A stretch of 64,000 bases of DNA, from the NCBI RefSeq assembly GCF_009674535.1, contig NZ_WKJK01000005.1:124001-188000 (forward strand). Reading direction: 5' to 3'. This document shows positions 50,159 to 59,111 of this stretch, piece by piece. The DNA is from Duganella guangzhouensis (GTDB taxonomy: Bacteria > Pseudomonadota > Gammaproteobacteria > Burkholderiales > Burkholderiaceae_D). The position numbers and the translations under genes were made by a program. The notes beneath the pieces were generated by a model. It was not told the DNA's origin, ran no database searches, and saw only the letters and a list, made by a program, of their open reading frames with translations. Numbering within the stretch: the first letter of the stretch is position 1; each line of letters starts with the position of its first letter.

Positions 50159-51790
50159 ATGGCTTTGTTTGACTTTCTGGAGAAGGAACGCACCGTTGCC
50201 GGTGCCGGTTTCAATCGTTGGCTGGTGCCCCCGGCGGCGCTGGCGATCCATCTGTGCATAGGCATGGCCTATGGTTTCTCGGTGTTCTGGCTGCCGCTGT
50301 CGAAGGCGCTGGGCATCAAGGAATCGATCGCCTGCGCGGCCGATATCGGCCTGCTGGAGCGCATCCTGTCGAGCAGCTGCGACTGGCAGATTTCGATGCT
50401 GGGCTGGATGTACACCATGTTCTTCGTCTTCCTCGGCCTGGCGGCCTGGCTGTTCGGCGGCTGGCTGGAACACGCCGGTCCGCGCAAGGCCGGTGTGGTG
50501 TCGGCGGTATGCTGGTGCGGCGGCCTGGTGATCTCGGCGCTGGGCGTGTACCAGCATCAGATCTGGCTGATGTGGCTGGGGTCCGGCGTGATCGGCGGTA
50601 TCGGTCTGGGCCTGGGCTATATCTCGCCGGTGTCGACCTTGATTAAATGGTTCCCGGACCGTCGCGGCATGGCGACCGGCATGGCCATCATGGGCTTTGG
50701 CGGCGGCGCCATGATCGGCGCGCCACTGGCCGACAAGCTGATGAAATTCTTCGCCACCCCGGATTCGGTGGGCGTGTGGCAAACCTTCCTGGTGATGGCC
50801 GCGATCTACTTCGTGTTCATGATGGCCGGCGCGCTGGCTTACCGCGTGCCGCCGACCGGCTGGAAACCGGCCGGCTGGACGCCGCCGGCCACCAATGCCA
50901 ACACCATGATCACCACCCGCCACGTCCACGCCAGCAAGGTGTGGGGTATTCCGCAGTTCTGGCTGGTGTGGCTGGTGCTGTGCCTGAACGTGACGGCCGG
51001 TATCGGCATTCTGGGCATGGCTTCGCCACTGCTGCAGGAAATCTTCGGCGGCCAGCTGCTGGGCGTGGCCGTGGCCTTCAATGAGCTGACCACCGCGCAG
51101 AAGGCGCAGATCGCGGCGATCGCGGCCGGCTTCACCGGTCTGCTGTCGCTGTTCAATATCGGCGGCCGCTTTGTCTGGGCCTCGTGCTCGGACTTCCTGG
51201 GCCGCAAAGTCACCTACGGCATCTTCTTCGTGCTGGGCTTTGCGCTGTACGCGTCGATTCCATCGATGGCGCACGGTGGCCAACTGGCGCTGTTCGTCGG
51301 CTTCTTCTGCATCATCCTGTCGATGTATGGCGGCGGCTTCGCCACCGTGCCAGCCTACCTGGCCGACTTGTTCGGCACGCAGATGGTGGGCGCCATCCAC
51401 GGTCGCCTGCTGACCGCGTGGTCGGCGGCCGGCGTGTTCGGTCCGCTGGTGGTCAACTACGTGCGCGAATATCAGATCGAACACGGCGTGCCGAAGGCGC
51501 AGGCGTACGACATCACCATGTACGTGCTGGCCGGCTTGCTGGTGGCGGGCCTGATCTGCAACCTGCTGGTGCGTCCAGTGGCCGACAAGCACTTCATGAG
51601 CGACAAGGAACTGGCGGACGAGAAGCGCCTGGCGCATGAGCGCGACGCGGCTGCCGCCAATGGCAACGTGGTGGCGTCGAACGGCGTCACCAGCCCGCTG
51701 ACGGTGGCGCTGGCCTGGCTGGCGGTCGGCATCCCGCTGGCGATCGGCATCGTGCTGACCATCCAAAAGGCAGCTGTGCTTTTTAAATAA
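50159..51790 (+). CDS. OFA-family MFS carrier (oxalate/formate-antiporter-like)
   Basis: This 543-residue protein has about twelve membrane segments and MFS loops (WFPDRRGMATGMAIMGFGGG, RFVWASCSDFLGRK). HLCIGMAYGFSVFWLPL and the long loop before segment 3 are typical of the OFA family. Members move oxalate, formate, lactate or related acids. GGGGAAAAAGTGA is the site before ATG 50159. A polar insert (HERDAAAANGNVVASNG) precedes the last membrane segment. It is followed by a clear terminator, so it is transcribed alone or with the preceding gene. Confidence 0.87.
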   Translation: MALFDFLEKERTVAGAGFNRWLVPPAALAIHLCIGMAYGFSVFWLPLSKALGIKESIACAADIGLLERILSSSCDWQISMLGWMYTMFFVFLGLAAWLFGGWLEHAGPRKAGVVSAVCWCGGLVISALGVYQHQIWLMWLGSGVIGGIGLGLGYISPVSTLIKWFPDRRGMATGMAIMGFGGGAMIGAPLADKLMKFFATPDSVGVWQTFLVMAAIYFVFMMAGALAYRVPPTGWKPAGWTPPATNANTMITTRHVHASKVWGIPQFWLVWLVLCLNVTAGIGILGMASPLLQEIFGGQLLGVAVAFNELTTAQKAQIAAIAAGFTGLLSLFNIGGRFVWASCSDFLGRKVTYGIFFVLGFALYASIPSMAHGGQLALFVGFFCIILSMYGGGFATVPAYLADLFGTQMVGAIHGRLLTAWSAAGVFGPLVVNYVREYQIEHGVPKAQAYDITMYVLAGLLVAGLICNLLVRPVADKHFMSDKELADEKRLAHERDAAAANGNVVASNGVTSPLTVALAWLAVGIPLAIGIVLTIQKAAVLFK

Positions 51791-51816
51791 CAAAGCTTAG
51801 AATAAGTTTCCAGCTT

Positions 51817-51842
51817 ACGGGGCCGGTAGCGGCCCCGTTTTT
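51817..51842 (+). terminator. Rho-independent terminator after the OFA carrier gene
   Basis: ACGGGGCCG (51817-51825) pairs perfectly with CGGCCCCGT (51830-51838) around GTAG, followed by T. Confidence 0.94.
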
Positions 51843-51855
51843 ATTTAGGGATGCC

Positions 51856-52734
51856 ATGCTCGAATTACGCCATGTTGTGAAGACCTATGGGAAGAACGTC
51901 CGCGCGGTGGACGATGTCAGTGTGCAGCTGCCGGCCGGCGTGGTCGGGCTGGTCGGCCATAACGGCGCCGGCAAAACCACGCTGATGCAGATGATCGCCA
52001 CCATCAGCAAGCCGACCAGCGGCCAGATCCTGCTGGACGACGTCGACATCGTACGCCAGCCGGAGGCGATGCGCGCGCGGCTGGGCTTTCTGCCGCAGGA
52101 CTTTGGCGTGTATCCCAATTTGAGCGCGCTGGAATTCATGCAGTACTTCGCGGCGCTGAAGGGTGTACGCGACCCGGCCCGCATCCGCCGCCTGCTGGAA
52201 CTGGTCAATCTGCACGATCACGCGCACAAGCAGGCGGCCGGTTTTTCCGGCGGCATGCGGCGCCGGCTCGGCATCGCGCAGGCGCTGCTCAACGATCCGG
52301 ATGTGCTGATCGTTGACGAGCCGACCGCCGGCCTCGATCCGGAAGAGCGGCTGCGCTTCCGCCACCTGCTATCGGAAATCGGCTTCCGCAAGCTGGTGAT
52401 GGTGTCGACCCATATCGTGTCCGATATTGAAAACATGGCGAGCCGGCTGGCCATCATGAACAACGGCCGTCTGGTGGCCTGCGACACGCCGGACAGCTTC
52501 GTGCAGCGCGCCCGTGGCCAGGTATGGTCGGTGACGGTAGCGCCGCAGGATTACGAGACGTTGCGCGCGCAGGTGCAGGTGCTGCAGGCGCAACACCATG
52601 CGCAAGGCATCACGCTGCGCATCGCCCATCCCACGCCGCCGCTGGCCGAGGCGGTGCCGGCCGAACCGACGCTGGAAGAAGCGCTGATGACGCAACGCTA
52701 TGCGCTGCGCGAGCGCATGGACGCGGCGGCATGA
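51856..52734 (+). CDS. ABC-2-type exporter ATP-binding protein
   Basis: This 292-residue ATPase has Walker A GHNGAGKTT, signature FSGGMRRRLGIA and Walker B VLIVDEPTAGLD. The order and spacing are those of the NatA/CcmA-like group of ABC-2 exporters. The C-terminal 60 residues are less conserved. The gene overlaps the permease start as ATGA. The substrate is unknown. Confidence 0.9.
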   Translation: MLELRHVVKTYGKNVRAVDDVSVQLPAGVVGLVGHNGAGKTTLMQMIATISKPTSGQILLDDVDIVRQPEAMRARLGFLPQDFGVYPNLSALEFMQYFAALKGVRDPARIRRLLELVNLHDHAHKQAAGFSGGMRRRLGIAQALLNDPDVLIVDEPTAGLDPEERLRFRHLLSEIGFRKLVMVSTHIVSDIENMASRLAIMNNGRLVACDTPDSFVQRARGQVWSVTVAPQDYETLRAQVQVLQAQHHAQGITLRIAHPTPPLAEAVPAEPTLEEALMTQRYALRERMDAAA

Positions 52735-54299
52735 GGGCGGCGGTCATCGGAACACTGCTGCTGACCGAGGTGCGGCTGCGCATGCGGCGCGGCGGCACGC
52801 TGGCGGCGGTGCTGGCGTTGATCGTGCTGACCTGGTTGATGGTGGGCGATCCGTCGCGCGGCCAGGCGATGATCGTCAGCGACGATGCGCGCGTGGCCTA
52901 CACCAGCAGCGCGCTGGCGATCGGCAGCGCCGCGCTGACGGGCTTGTTCTTCGGCCTGGCCGGCTTTTATCTGGCACGCGGCCGCATGGGCGAGGACGTG
53001 CGCAGCGGTCTGGGCGCCGTCATGGCCGCCACGCCGCTCGGTTCCGCGACTTTTCTGCTGGCGCGCTGGCTGGGCAATGTGGCGTATCTGTGCGGCCTGC
53101 TGCTGATCTTCCTGGCCACCATGCTGGTGCTGCACGGCTTGCGCGGCGAAGGACCGGTGCGGTTGGGCGTCTACCTGCAAACCTATGCGCTGGTGCTGCT
53201 GCCGCTGGTGCTGTTCACCGCCTCGATGGTGCTGCTGTTTGAAGCGTGGTCGCCGCTGATGGGCAAGGGCGGCGACGTGCTGTATTTTGTGCTGAGCATG
53301 GCGCAGCTCAGCGCCGGCGCCGTCGCCACGGCAGGACACAGCGGCTGGACGCCGTGGCTCTTGCTGGACTTTTCCGGTATCGGCGCCGTCATTGGGGCGG
53401 TGCAGCGGGTGCTGCCATCGCAAGGCCTGGTGATCGGTGGCGGCGAGTTCGATCCAGCGCGCGCGGCGCTGCTGTTGCCGGACGGCTTATGGAGCGTGCA
53501 GACGGTCGCCACCCGGATCGGTTGCGCACTGATCGCCGTGCTGCCGTTGCTGCTGGCGCTGCCGTTGTTCCATCGCTTTTCGCCGGATAGGGTGAAGGCG
53601 CGCGCGGCCGGCCAGGGCTGGTCGCCGCTGGCGCTGCTGAACCGCTGGTTGCGTCCCTGCGCGCGGCTGGCGCGGCCGCTGTTGCCGCTGGCGGCGCGCG
53701 TGCCCGGCGTCGGTGGCCAGGCGCTGGCCTTGCTGGCGCTGGTGCTGCTGTCGAATCCGGCGGCGTCTCTGACGGCACTGGTGCTGCTGGCGCTGGGCTG
53801 CGGTGTGGCCGACGCGGCGCTCGGGCCGTTGCTGATCGCGGCGATGCTGGTCTGGGGCGTGCTGGTCAGCGAAATCAGCGTGCGCGATGGGCAGCACGAT
53901 GTCGATGCGCTTAATGCGGCGGCGCCCGGCGGCCGACTGCGCGCGTATGTGGCGCAGTGGCTGGCGTCCTGCCTGCTGGCGCTGCTGTTCACCGCGCCGG
54001 TGCTGCTGCGCTGGCTGTTGCACGCGCCGTTACGCGCGGCCGCGCTGGTCTGCGGCGTGTGGGCGCTGGCGGCCGCAGCTGGCGTGCTCGGCGGCCTGAC
54101 TCGCACCTCACGTGCCTTCCTCGCGCTGTTTCTATTTGCTATGTACGTGGCCACGCAGGCGCGCGGCGTGGCGGCGCTGGATGTGACCGGTTTCAATGGT
54201 GCGGCCACGCTGCCTTCGGTCACCGGCTATTTGCTGACGGCGTGCGCATTGCTGGCGCTCGGTGGCTGGCTGGAGCGGTGGCGACAGGTCGGAAAGTAG
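52731..54299 (+). CDS. ABC-2-type exporter permease
   Basis: This 522-residue membrane protein has about twelve hydrophobic segments in two clusters, residues 1-270 and 330-520. It resembles large permeases partnered with ABC-2 ATPases (GQAMIVSDDARVAY; LGAVMAATPLGSATFLLARW). The substrate is unknown. ATG 52731 overlaps the ATPase stop, giving coupled translation. Confidence 0.82.
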   Translation: MRAAVIGTLLLTEVRLRMRRGGTLAAVLALIVLTWLMVGDPSRGQAMIVSDDARVAYTSSALAIGSAALTGLFFGLAGFYLARGRMGEDVRSGLGAVMAATPLGSATFLLARWLGNVAYLCGLLLIFLATMLVLHGLRGEGPVRLGVYLQTYALVLLPLVLFTASMVLLFEAWSPLMGKGGDVLYFVLSMAQLSAGAVATAGHSGWTPWLLLDFSGIGAVIGAVQRVLPSQGLVIGGGEFDPARAALLLPDGLWSVQTVATRIGCALIAVLPLLLALPLFHRFSPDRVKARAAGQGWSPLALLNRWLRPCARLARPLLPLAARVPGVGGQALALLALVLLSNPAASLTALVLLALGCGVADAALGPLLIAAMLVWGVLVSEISVRDGQHDVDALNAAAPGGRLRAYVAQWLASCLLALLFTAPVLLRWLLHAPLRAAALVCGVWALAAAAGVLGGLTRTSRAFLALFLFAMYVATQARGVAALDVTGFNGAATLPSVTGYLLTACALLALGGWLERWRQVGK

Positions 54300-54327
54300 G
54301 TCACGTTTGACAAAGATCAAACGTGAC
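54300..54327. other. Perfect inverted repeat before the phasin gene
   Basis: GTCACGTTTGA (54300-54310) and TCAAACGTGAC (54317-54327) are exact complements around six bases. There is no T-tract on either side. It begins directly after the permease stop. It could be a protein-binding site or an RNA element of the phasin gene. Confidence 0.6.
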
Positions 54328-54416
54328 AAATCGAGCTAACGTAGCCTTGACGTTCGCGCTGCTTTCGGCGGCGTGGACCCATTTACTCCCAAGGCACTTA
54401 ACTTTCGAGGCAATCT

Positions 54417-55052
54417 ATGTATCCATTTTCCCAAACTGTCAGCCCAGCAGCAAAGACCCATCTGGAAGCGCAACTGTCGTTCTTCAACGACTTGTCCAAG
54501 TCGCTGTTTCACACCGTTCAGCAATACAGCGACCTGAACATCCAATTGGCGCAGACCCTGCTGGAAGAAACTACGCAGGCTGGCCAGCAGGTCATCACCG
54601 CCCATCGCCCCACCGAGGCGATCGCTGCGGCCGCCGCGCATGCTCAGCCAACGGCTGAAAAACTGCGCGCCTATCAGCAGCATCTGTCGCGGATTGCCGC
54701 CGATACCCATGTCGATCTGTCCAAGGTGGCGGAAGAGCACGTGCAGGAAACCAGCCGCACCGCCAAGGCGTTGGCCGATGAGGTGGCGCGTGTGACGTCG
54801 GAAGAAACGGAAAAGACCTTGCGCAGCCACCAGGACGCGGTGGAGAAATTCACCGATCCCTTCCGCACCGATGGCGCCCGCCAGTCGCGCGGCAACGAAG
54901 TGCGCGGTAGCCAATCGCTGCAAAGCGGTCAGAACGGTTCCGAAGGCCGCGAAAGCGGCAACCTCCAAGGCGGCCAGGCCACCCAGGCCCAAACCGCCGC
55001 GCAAGCCGCCACCCAAGCCAGCAAGCAGACTGGCGCTCGTAAAGAGACCTGA
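54417..55052 (+). CDS. phaP: Phasin family protein
   Basis: This 211-residue protein has the amphipathic phasin helix pattern: FNDLSKSLFHTVQQYSDLNIQLAQTLLEETTQAG in pieces, and LSKVAEEHVQETSRTAKALADEV. Residues 150 onward are a Gln/Ala/Gly-rich tail. Phasins coat polyhydroxyalkanoate granules and control their size. It is preceded by a perfect inverted repeat and followed by a terminator. PHA synthase and depolymerase are not in the window. Confidence 0.85.
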   Translation: MYPFSQTVSPAAKTHLEAQLSFFNDLSKSLFHTVQQYSDLNIQLAQTLLEETTQAGQQVITAHRPTEAIAAAAAHAQPTAEKLRAYQQHLSRIAADTHVDLSKVAEEHVQETSRTAKALADEVARVTSEETEKTLRSHQDAVEKFTDPFRTDGARQSRGNEVRGSQSLQSGQNGSEGRESGNLQGGQATQAQTAAQAATQASKQTGARKET

Positions 55053-55078
55053 TCTCGATCATCCGTAGCGCCCACTTT

Positions 55079-55122
55079 TGCCGCGCCCGCGAAGTTGTTT
55101 CGCAAGGCGCGGCATTTTTTTT
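55079..55122 (+). terminator. Rho-independent terminator after the phasin gene
   Basis: TGCCGCGCC (55079-55087) pairs perfectly with GGCGCGGCA (55106-55114), with a small inner hairpin, and is followed by eight T. Confidence 0.92.
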
Positions 55123-55163
55123 GTCGGTGGATTATCATGTCGAGCTTGTTGCAGGAGATGATG

Positions 55164-55622
55164 ATGACCAATTCGACCAACCCGCAGCCAGAGTCGCTGC
55201 ATATTGTGTGTCCGCATTGCGATGCGGTGAACCGGGTGCCGACGGCCAAGCTGGCGGCGCAGCCGGTGTGCGGCAAATGTCAAAAGGCGTTGTTCACCGG
55301 TGCGCCGGTGGACTTGAGCAGCGCGCGCTTCCTCAAGCAGATTGAGCGTAGCGATATTCCTGTGCTGGTGGATTTCTGGGCGCCGTGGTGCGGGCCGTGC
55401 CGGACCATGGCGCCGTTTTACGCGCAGGCCACGCAGCGGCTGGAGCCGCAGTTCCGTGTGGTGAAGGTGGATACCGAGCAGGCGCAGGATCTGGCGGCGC
55501 GTTATGCGATCCGCAGCATTCCGACGCTGGCGCTGTTCAAGCACGGGCGCGAGGTGGCGCGTCAGCCGGGCGCGATGGATGCGCAGAATATCGTCGCCTG
55601 GGCGCTGCAGAACAATCGCTGA
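55164..55622 (+). CDS. trxC: Thioredoxin 2 (TrxC)
   Basis: This 152-residue thioredoxin has an N-terminal zinc site Cys16-Cys19 (CPHC) and Cys36-Cys39 (CGKC), and active site Cys76-Cys79 in WAPWCGPC. The N-terminal zinc domain distinguishes TrxC from TrxA. It reduces protein disulfides in the cytoplasm, often under oxidative stress. ATG 55164 is preferred with AGGAG at 55153-55157; ATGs at 55158 and 55161 overlap the site. It ends directly against the convergent mdcH stop. Confidence 0.92.
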   Translation: MTNSTNPQPESLHIVCPHCDAVNRVPTAKLAAQPVCGKCQKALFTGAPVDLSSARFLKQIERSDIPVLVDFWAPWCGPCRTMAPFYAQATQRLEPQFRVVKVDTEQAQDLAARYAIRSIPTLALFKHGREVARQPGAMDAQNIVAWALQNNR

Positions 55623-56525
55623 TTATTCTTCGCAGGCGCGTTCCAGCCATTTGCGGATGCCGTCCAGCGTGCGGAAATCGGCCACGGAGCGGGTCTGAAT
55701 GTGTGGATGGCGGTTTTGCAGCATCTTGGCGAGAGCGCTGCCGGGACCGAGTTCAAGCGCGACCGTGATGCCGGCTTCGGCGGCGGCATCCATGCAGGCC
55801 AGCCAGTGGATGGTTTGCGCCAGCTGGCGCGAGAGGGTGTCGATGGCGGCGTCGCGGCTGCTCACCGGCGTAGCGCTGATGCCGGCCAGGACCGGGATGT
55901 CGATGTGGCCGAACGCGGCTGCGCTCAGCGCCTGCGCGAACGGCTGCACGGCGCTTTGCATGTAGGGCGTGTGCGATGCCACTTCCACCGGCAGGCGTTT
56001 GCTGCGCGCGCCGGCTGCTTCGATGGTCAGCTGCAGTGCGTCTGCCTGTGCGGCGGGACCGCCGGCAATGCAGGTGTCTTCGCCGGTTTCGATGCCGATG
56101 TGGTAGTCGTAGCTGGCAGCCATTGTGCTGGCGCTGGCGAGCGGCAGGCCGGTGATAGTCAGCAGGGTCTGGCCGGGGTGGGTTTGCTGGCATTGATCCA
56201 TCAGCGCGGCGCGTTGGGCCGCCAGGGCAAGGGCATCGTCTGCGGTGATTGCGCCTGCAACCCCGTAAGCGGATAGTTCGCCGATGCTGTAGCCGGCCAC
56301 CAGCGCAGGAGCCGGCGCGAAATCGCGGATGGCTTCCCACATGGCCAGCGTGGCCGCAACGATCAGTGGTTGGGCGATGCGGTTGGCATAGATGTCACCG
56401 CTGGTGCTGGTCGGCAGGCGGTCGAGCAGGACGCTGGCGGCGGGGCTGGTGCGGGCCAGGTCGAACATGGCCGGATGCTGGTCGCCCTGACCGGGGCACA
56501 GTAACAGCAGGCGTGCACGGCTCAT
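55623..56525 (-). CDS. mdcH: Malonate decarboxylase epsilon subunit MdcH (malonyl transferase)
   Basis: This 300-residue protein resembles FabD: LLLLCPGQGDQHPAM and the nucleophile Ser80 in GYSIGE. It transfers malonyl from malonyl-CoA to the acyl carrier subunit to activate the enzyme. It is the last gene of the operon here. The ATG overlaps the mdcB stop as ATGA. Confidence 0.92.
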   Translation of the reverse strand: MSRARLLLLCPGQGDQHPAMFDLARTSPAASVLLDRLPTSTSGDIYANRIAQPLIVAATLAMWEAIRDFAPAPALVAGYSIGELSAYGVAGAITADDALALAAQRAALMDQCQQTHPGQTLLTITGLPLASASTMAASYDYHIGIETGEDTCIAGGPAAQADALQLTIEAAGARSKRLPVEVASHTPYMQSAVQPFAQALSAAAFGHIDIPVLAGISATPVSSRDAAIDTLSRQLAQTIHWLACMDAAAEAGITVALELGPGSALAKMLQNRHPHIQTRSVADFRTLDGIRKWLERACEE

Positions 56526-57655
56526 GGCTGATCCAGTGTGGCCAGCGATTGCACGAAGCAGCAGGCGGCAAGCAGATCGGCCGCACCGCCGGGTGACAGC
56601 CGGTGCCGCATGAAGGTGTGATGGCCGGCGAGGGCGGTCGCGTGCCAGTTGGCGTGGGCGGTGCCGCCTTGGGCGAGAAAATGCGTCGCGTGTTCGCGGA
56701 CGATTTGTGCGCCTTGCGGGCCGGCGCGGTGATAGACGTTGCTGTCGCTGATGTGTGCCATCAGCGCGTACAGCGTATCGATGCGCTGCTCAACGATGCC
56801 GGCGCCGCGCCGACGTGAAGCCAGCAGCGCCGGCATGCCGATCTCAAATACCGACGGCAACCCCAGCGCCCCTTCCTCGCGCGCGCCACTCACCGCATAC
56901 CGCGCCGCCACCCGCAAGCCATTGCTCAGCGATGCTGAGCGCGCGAGACCGCCGCCCGCAACGTTACCCTCCGCGCGAGCCGGCTGCGCGTCCACGCCCC
57001 GAGCGGCGATGCCCCAAGCGAAGGCGGTTGCGATACCTGCCTCCGTCGCCGCAGGCCCGACGCCAACGGCCGTCGTTTGCGCCAGTGGCACAGCGGACGC
57101 GGCTCGCGTCGCCTCGGCGCTCGTGGCTGGCGCAGCGTGGTGGGCGAGTTCTTCGCCCCAGCGGATCAGCAGCGCGGCGCGCAGGGCGGCGGGCGTCATC
57201 GGTGTGCCTTGGGCGCGGGCGCGGCCGGCGGTGGCGCACAGCAGGCCGAGGCTGAAGATCGCGCCGCGATGCGTGTTGATGCCGCGCGTCGCGCGCAGCA
57301 TTGCCGTCTCTGCCGCGATGCCCAACTGCTTGAGCTGCGCAAACGGCGCATCGTTCAATCCTGCCAAACAGATTTTTTTAAAGTAGTGCCGCAACGCGAA
57401 CATGCTGCGCATGAAAGTACCCGCGTCCATATCGTCATGGCTACCCGTGTCCACCGGTGACACCAGTCCCGGCTTCGGATACAGGCACAACTCCGCGTGC
57501 AAACTACGCACCGCCAGTCGCGCCACCTCGCCCGCAAACACCAGCTTCGCGGCCTGATTCAGACGCGGTGCCAGCGCGCGCGCCACGCTTTTGGCGCCGC
57601 TGGCGGACTCGCGTCCTGGTGCCTGCCAGGATTCGTCCTGCATCATCCGTCGCAT
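56522..57655 (-). CDS. mdcB: Triphosphoribosyl-dephospho-CoA synthase MdcB with Ala-rich insert
   Basis: This 377-residue enzyme makes the prosthetic-group precursor 2'-(5''-triphosphoribosyl)-3'-dephospho-CoA from ATP and dephospho-CoA. Conserved blocks are LHAELCLYPKPGLVSPVDTGSH (in pieces), DMDAGTFMRSM, GINTHRGAIFSLG and ARYAVSGAREEG. Homologues are usually about 280-300 residues; residues 173-243 are an Ala/Gly/Thr-rich segment without visible conservation. The ATG overlaps the mdcG stop as ATGA. Confidence 0.9.
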   Translation of the reverse strand: MRRMMQDESWQAPGRESASGAKSVARALAPRLNQAAKLVFAGEVARLAVRSLHAELCLYPKPGLVSPVDTGSHDDMDAGTFMRSMFALRHYFKKICLAGLNDAPFAQLKQLGIAAETAMLRATRGINTHRGAIFSLGLLCATAGRARAQGTPMTPAALRAALLIRWGEELAHHAAPATSAEATRAASAVPLAQTTAVGVGPAATEAGIATAFAWGIAARGVDAQPARAEGNVAGGGLARSASLSNGLRVAARYAVSGAREEGALGLPSVFEIGMPALLASRRRGAGIVEQRIDTLYALMAHISDSNVYHRAGPQGAQIVREHATHFLAQGGTAHANWHATALAGHHTFMRHRLSPGGAADLLAACCFVQSLATLDQP

Positions 57656-58410
57656 CAGCGATCCTCCAGCAGCGCGAGCAGCGACGCCGTATCGGCCAGC
57701 CGCACCGCCTGCATATCCTTGACCAGCACTTTTGCTGGATGCCGCATCGCCATCCGCCACTCCTTCCACGACACCGCCTGCCCGCCGGGGAACACGATCT
57801 CGCCATCCAGCGGTAAAAGTTCCTCATACCGCGTCAGCAGCGCCAGCGCGTGATCCAATTGCTGCCGGCCGGACGGCTCGAACAGCACATCAATATCCGA
57901 AGTTGGCGACACATACTGCAAGCCAGTCAGCGACTGCATCGCCAGCGAACCGTAAACGCGCAGCGACGGCACAGCGTCGCACAACGCCGCAAGACCATCA
58001 CGCCACACACCAGCAGTGGACAGCGTGTCGCGCAGTGCGATCGGCGGCGTGCGGCGCACAACGTCCGCTGTGCGCGCGCGCAAGGCGATGCGCAGCTTTG
58101 TGCCGCTGACAGCATCCGGCGGCAGCGGCAGGCCGAGGCAGACTTCGTCGACGTCGGCGTCGGCGTCGGCGTCGGCAGCATCGGCAGCGGCAGCGGGGCC
58201 GGTGCCGGCCCCGGCCCCGGCCCCGGCGTTCGCATCGGCGTGGGCGTCATGACGACGCACCACCACCGGCCAGTCGTGACGACGCCACAAAGCCAGGCCG
58301 GCGAGATGCGCTGCCGGCGCGGCGTCGATGGCCGCTTGCCAGCCAGCGTCGCTCAGCCACACCAGCATGTGCCGCGCGATGGGCGTCAGACTGTCAGCCA
58401 CGAACGACAT
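57655..58410 (-). CDS. mdcG: Phosphoribosyl-dephospho-CoA transferase MdcG with low-complexity insert
   Basis: This 251-residue nucleotidyltransferase attaches the prosthetic group to the acyl carrier protein MdcC. The polymerase-beta-like core is GSLAMQSLTG...SDIDVLFEP, with Asp-x-Asp. Homologues are about 205-215 residues. Residues 56-89 are an (Ala-Gly)/(Ala-Asp) stretch, HADANAGAGAGAGTGP then AADADADADVDE. ATG 58410 is preferred over ATG 58431; it overlaps the end of mdcE by 17 bases. Confidence 0.9.
   Translation of the reverse strand: MSFVADSLTPIARHMLVWLSDAGWQAAIDAAPAAHLAGLALWRRHDWPVVVRRHDAHADANAGAGAGAGTGPAAAADAADADADADVDEVCLGLPLPPDAVSGTKLRIALRARTADVVRRTPPIALRDTLSTAGVWRDGLAALCDAVPSLRVYGSLAMQSLTGLQYVSPTSDIDVLFEPSGRQQLDHALALLTRYEELLPLDGEIVFPGGQAVSWKEWRMAMRHPAKVLVKDMQAVRLADTASLLALLEDR
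58152..58227 (-). repeat. Simple repeats within mdcG
   Basis: On the plus strand GTCGGC repeats four times at 58152-58175, and GGCCCC-type units repeat at about 58207-58227. They encode the Ala-Asp and Ala-Gly stretches of MdcG. The GC-rich units are prone to slippage in multiples of three. Confidence 0.8.
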
Positions 58411-59110
58411 CGCCACCCGACAGCACCGCATCGATCACCGGTTGCGCCAACCGCCGCCCGCCGCGCTGCAAGCCCAGCGCACTACGCTTATCGCCACTAC
58501 GCTGCTGCGCCAGCGAAGCTCGCAACTGCGCCGCCAGATCACCCTCCCAGATCGACTCCACACCACCCATGCGCAGATAATTCTCCGGCCCTGGCGCAAA
58601 CACCGGATTACTCTCCGCCAGCTCGGTCAGCAATTCTTCCGGCACCTTGGTGATGCGCGCCATCGCCGGCAATCCCATCACGCGTATCGTCGCATCAGGC
58701 AGTGCGTGACAGGCATCCGCCATCAAACCACTGGTGATAAAGCCGCCCGACAGAGCCTGGTCATAAACCAGACCGATGATCTTGTGCCCCTTGCGCCGCG
58801 CCAGATCCACGCACTTGCCCAGGTGCGCCATGTAGCTGTTAATGCCCAACATCTCATCGCGATGGCGCAGACGCTGGCCCTGTGTATCAATCAGCATCAG
58901 AATAGGCCGGCCTGGGAAATCCCGCACCGTGCCCAGAATCGCCTTGGCCTGCGCCAGCGCGATCTCCACGCCGATCGGCGTGTGACCGGTAGTGCCGATC
59001 ACCGCCACCGTTTGCCCATCCACCTGGGCCGCGCCACTTAGAAAATCATCCCGCTCGACGATGGTATGCCCCTCGGGGAACAGCGTCTCTGCCAGTTTTT
59101 TCCAATCCAT
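58394..59110 (-). CDS. mdcE: Malonate decarboxylase gamma subunit MdcE
   Basis: This 238-residue carboxylase-fold subunit contains TPIGVEIALAQAKAIL, MLIDTQGQRLRHRDE and YDQALSGGFITSGLMAD. With MdcD it removes CO2 from the malonyl-ACP to yield acetyl-ACP. ATG 59110 lies one base after the mdcD stop. Confidence 0.93.
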   Translation of the reverse strand: MDWKKLAETLFPEGHTIVERDDFLSGAAQVDGQTVAVIGTTGHTPIGVEIALAQAKAILGTVRDFPGRPILMLIDTQGQRLRHRDEMLGINSYMAHLGKCVDLARRKGHKIIGLVYDQALSGGFITSGLMADACHALPDATIRVMGLPAMARITKVPEELLTELAESNPVFAPGPENYLRMGGVESIWEGDLAAQLRASLAQQRSGDKRSALGLQRGGRRLAQPVIDAVLSGGDVVRG

Positions 59111-59111
59111 C

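Noticed and set aside
50105..51793. Long minus-strand frame opposite the OFA carrier
   Set aside because: Low-complexity His/Arg/Gln sequence; the plus strand encodes an obvious MFS protein.
54300..54327. Rho-independent terminator after the ABC-2 permease
   Set aside because: The stem is perfect but no run of T follows on either strand.
58152..58227. GC-rich repeat as a CRISPR or integration site
   Set aside because: Simple-sequence repeat inside mdcG, in frame, without spacers.
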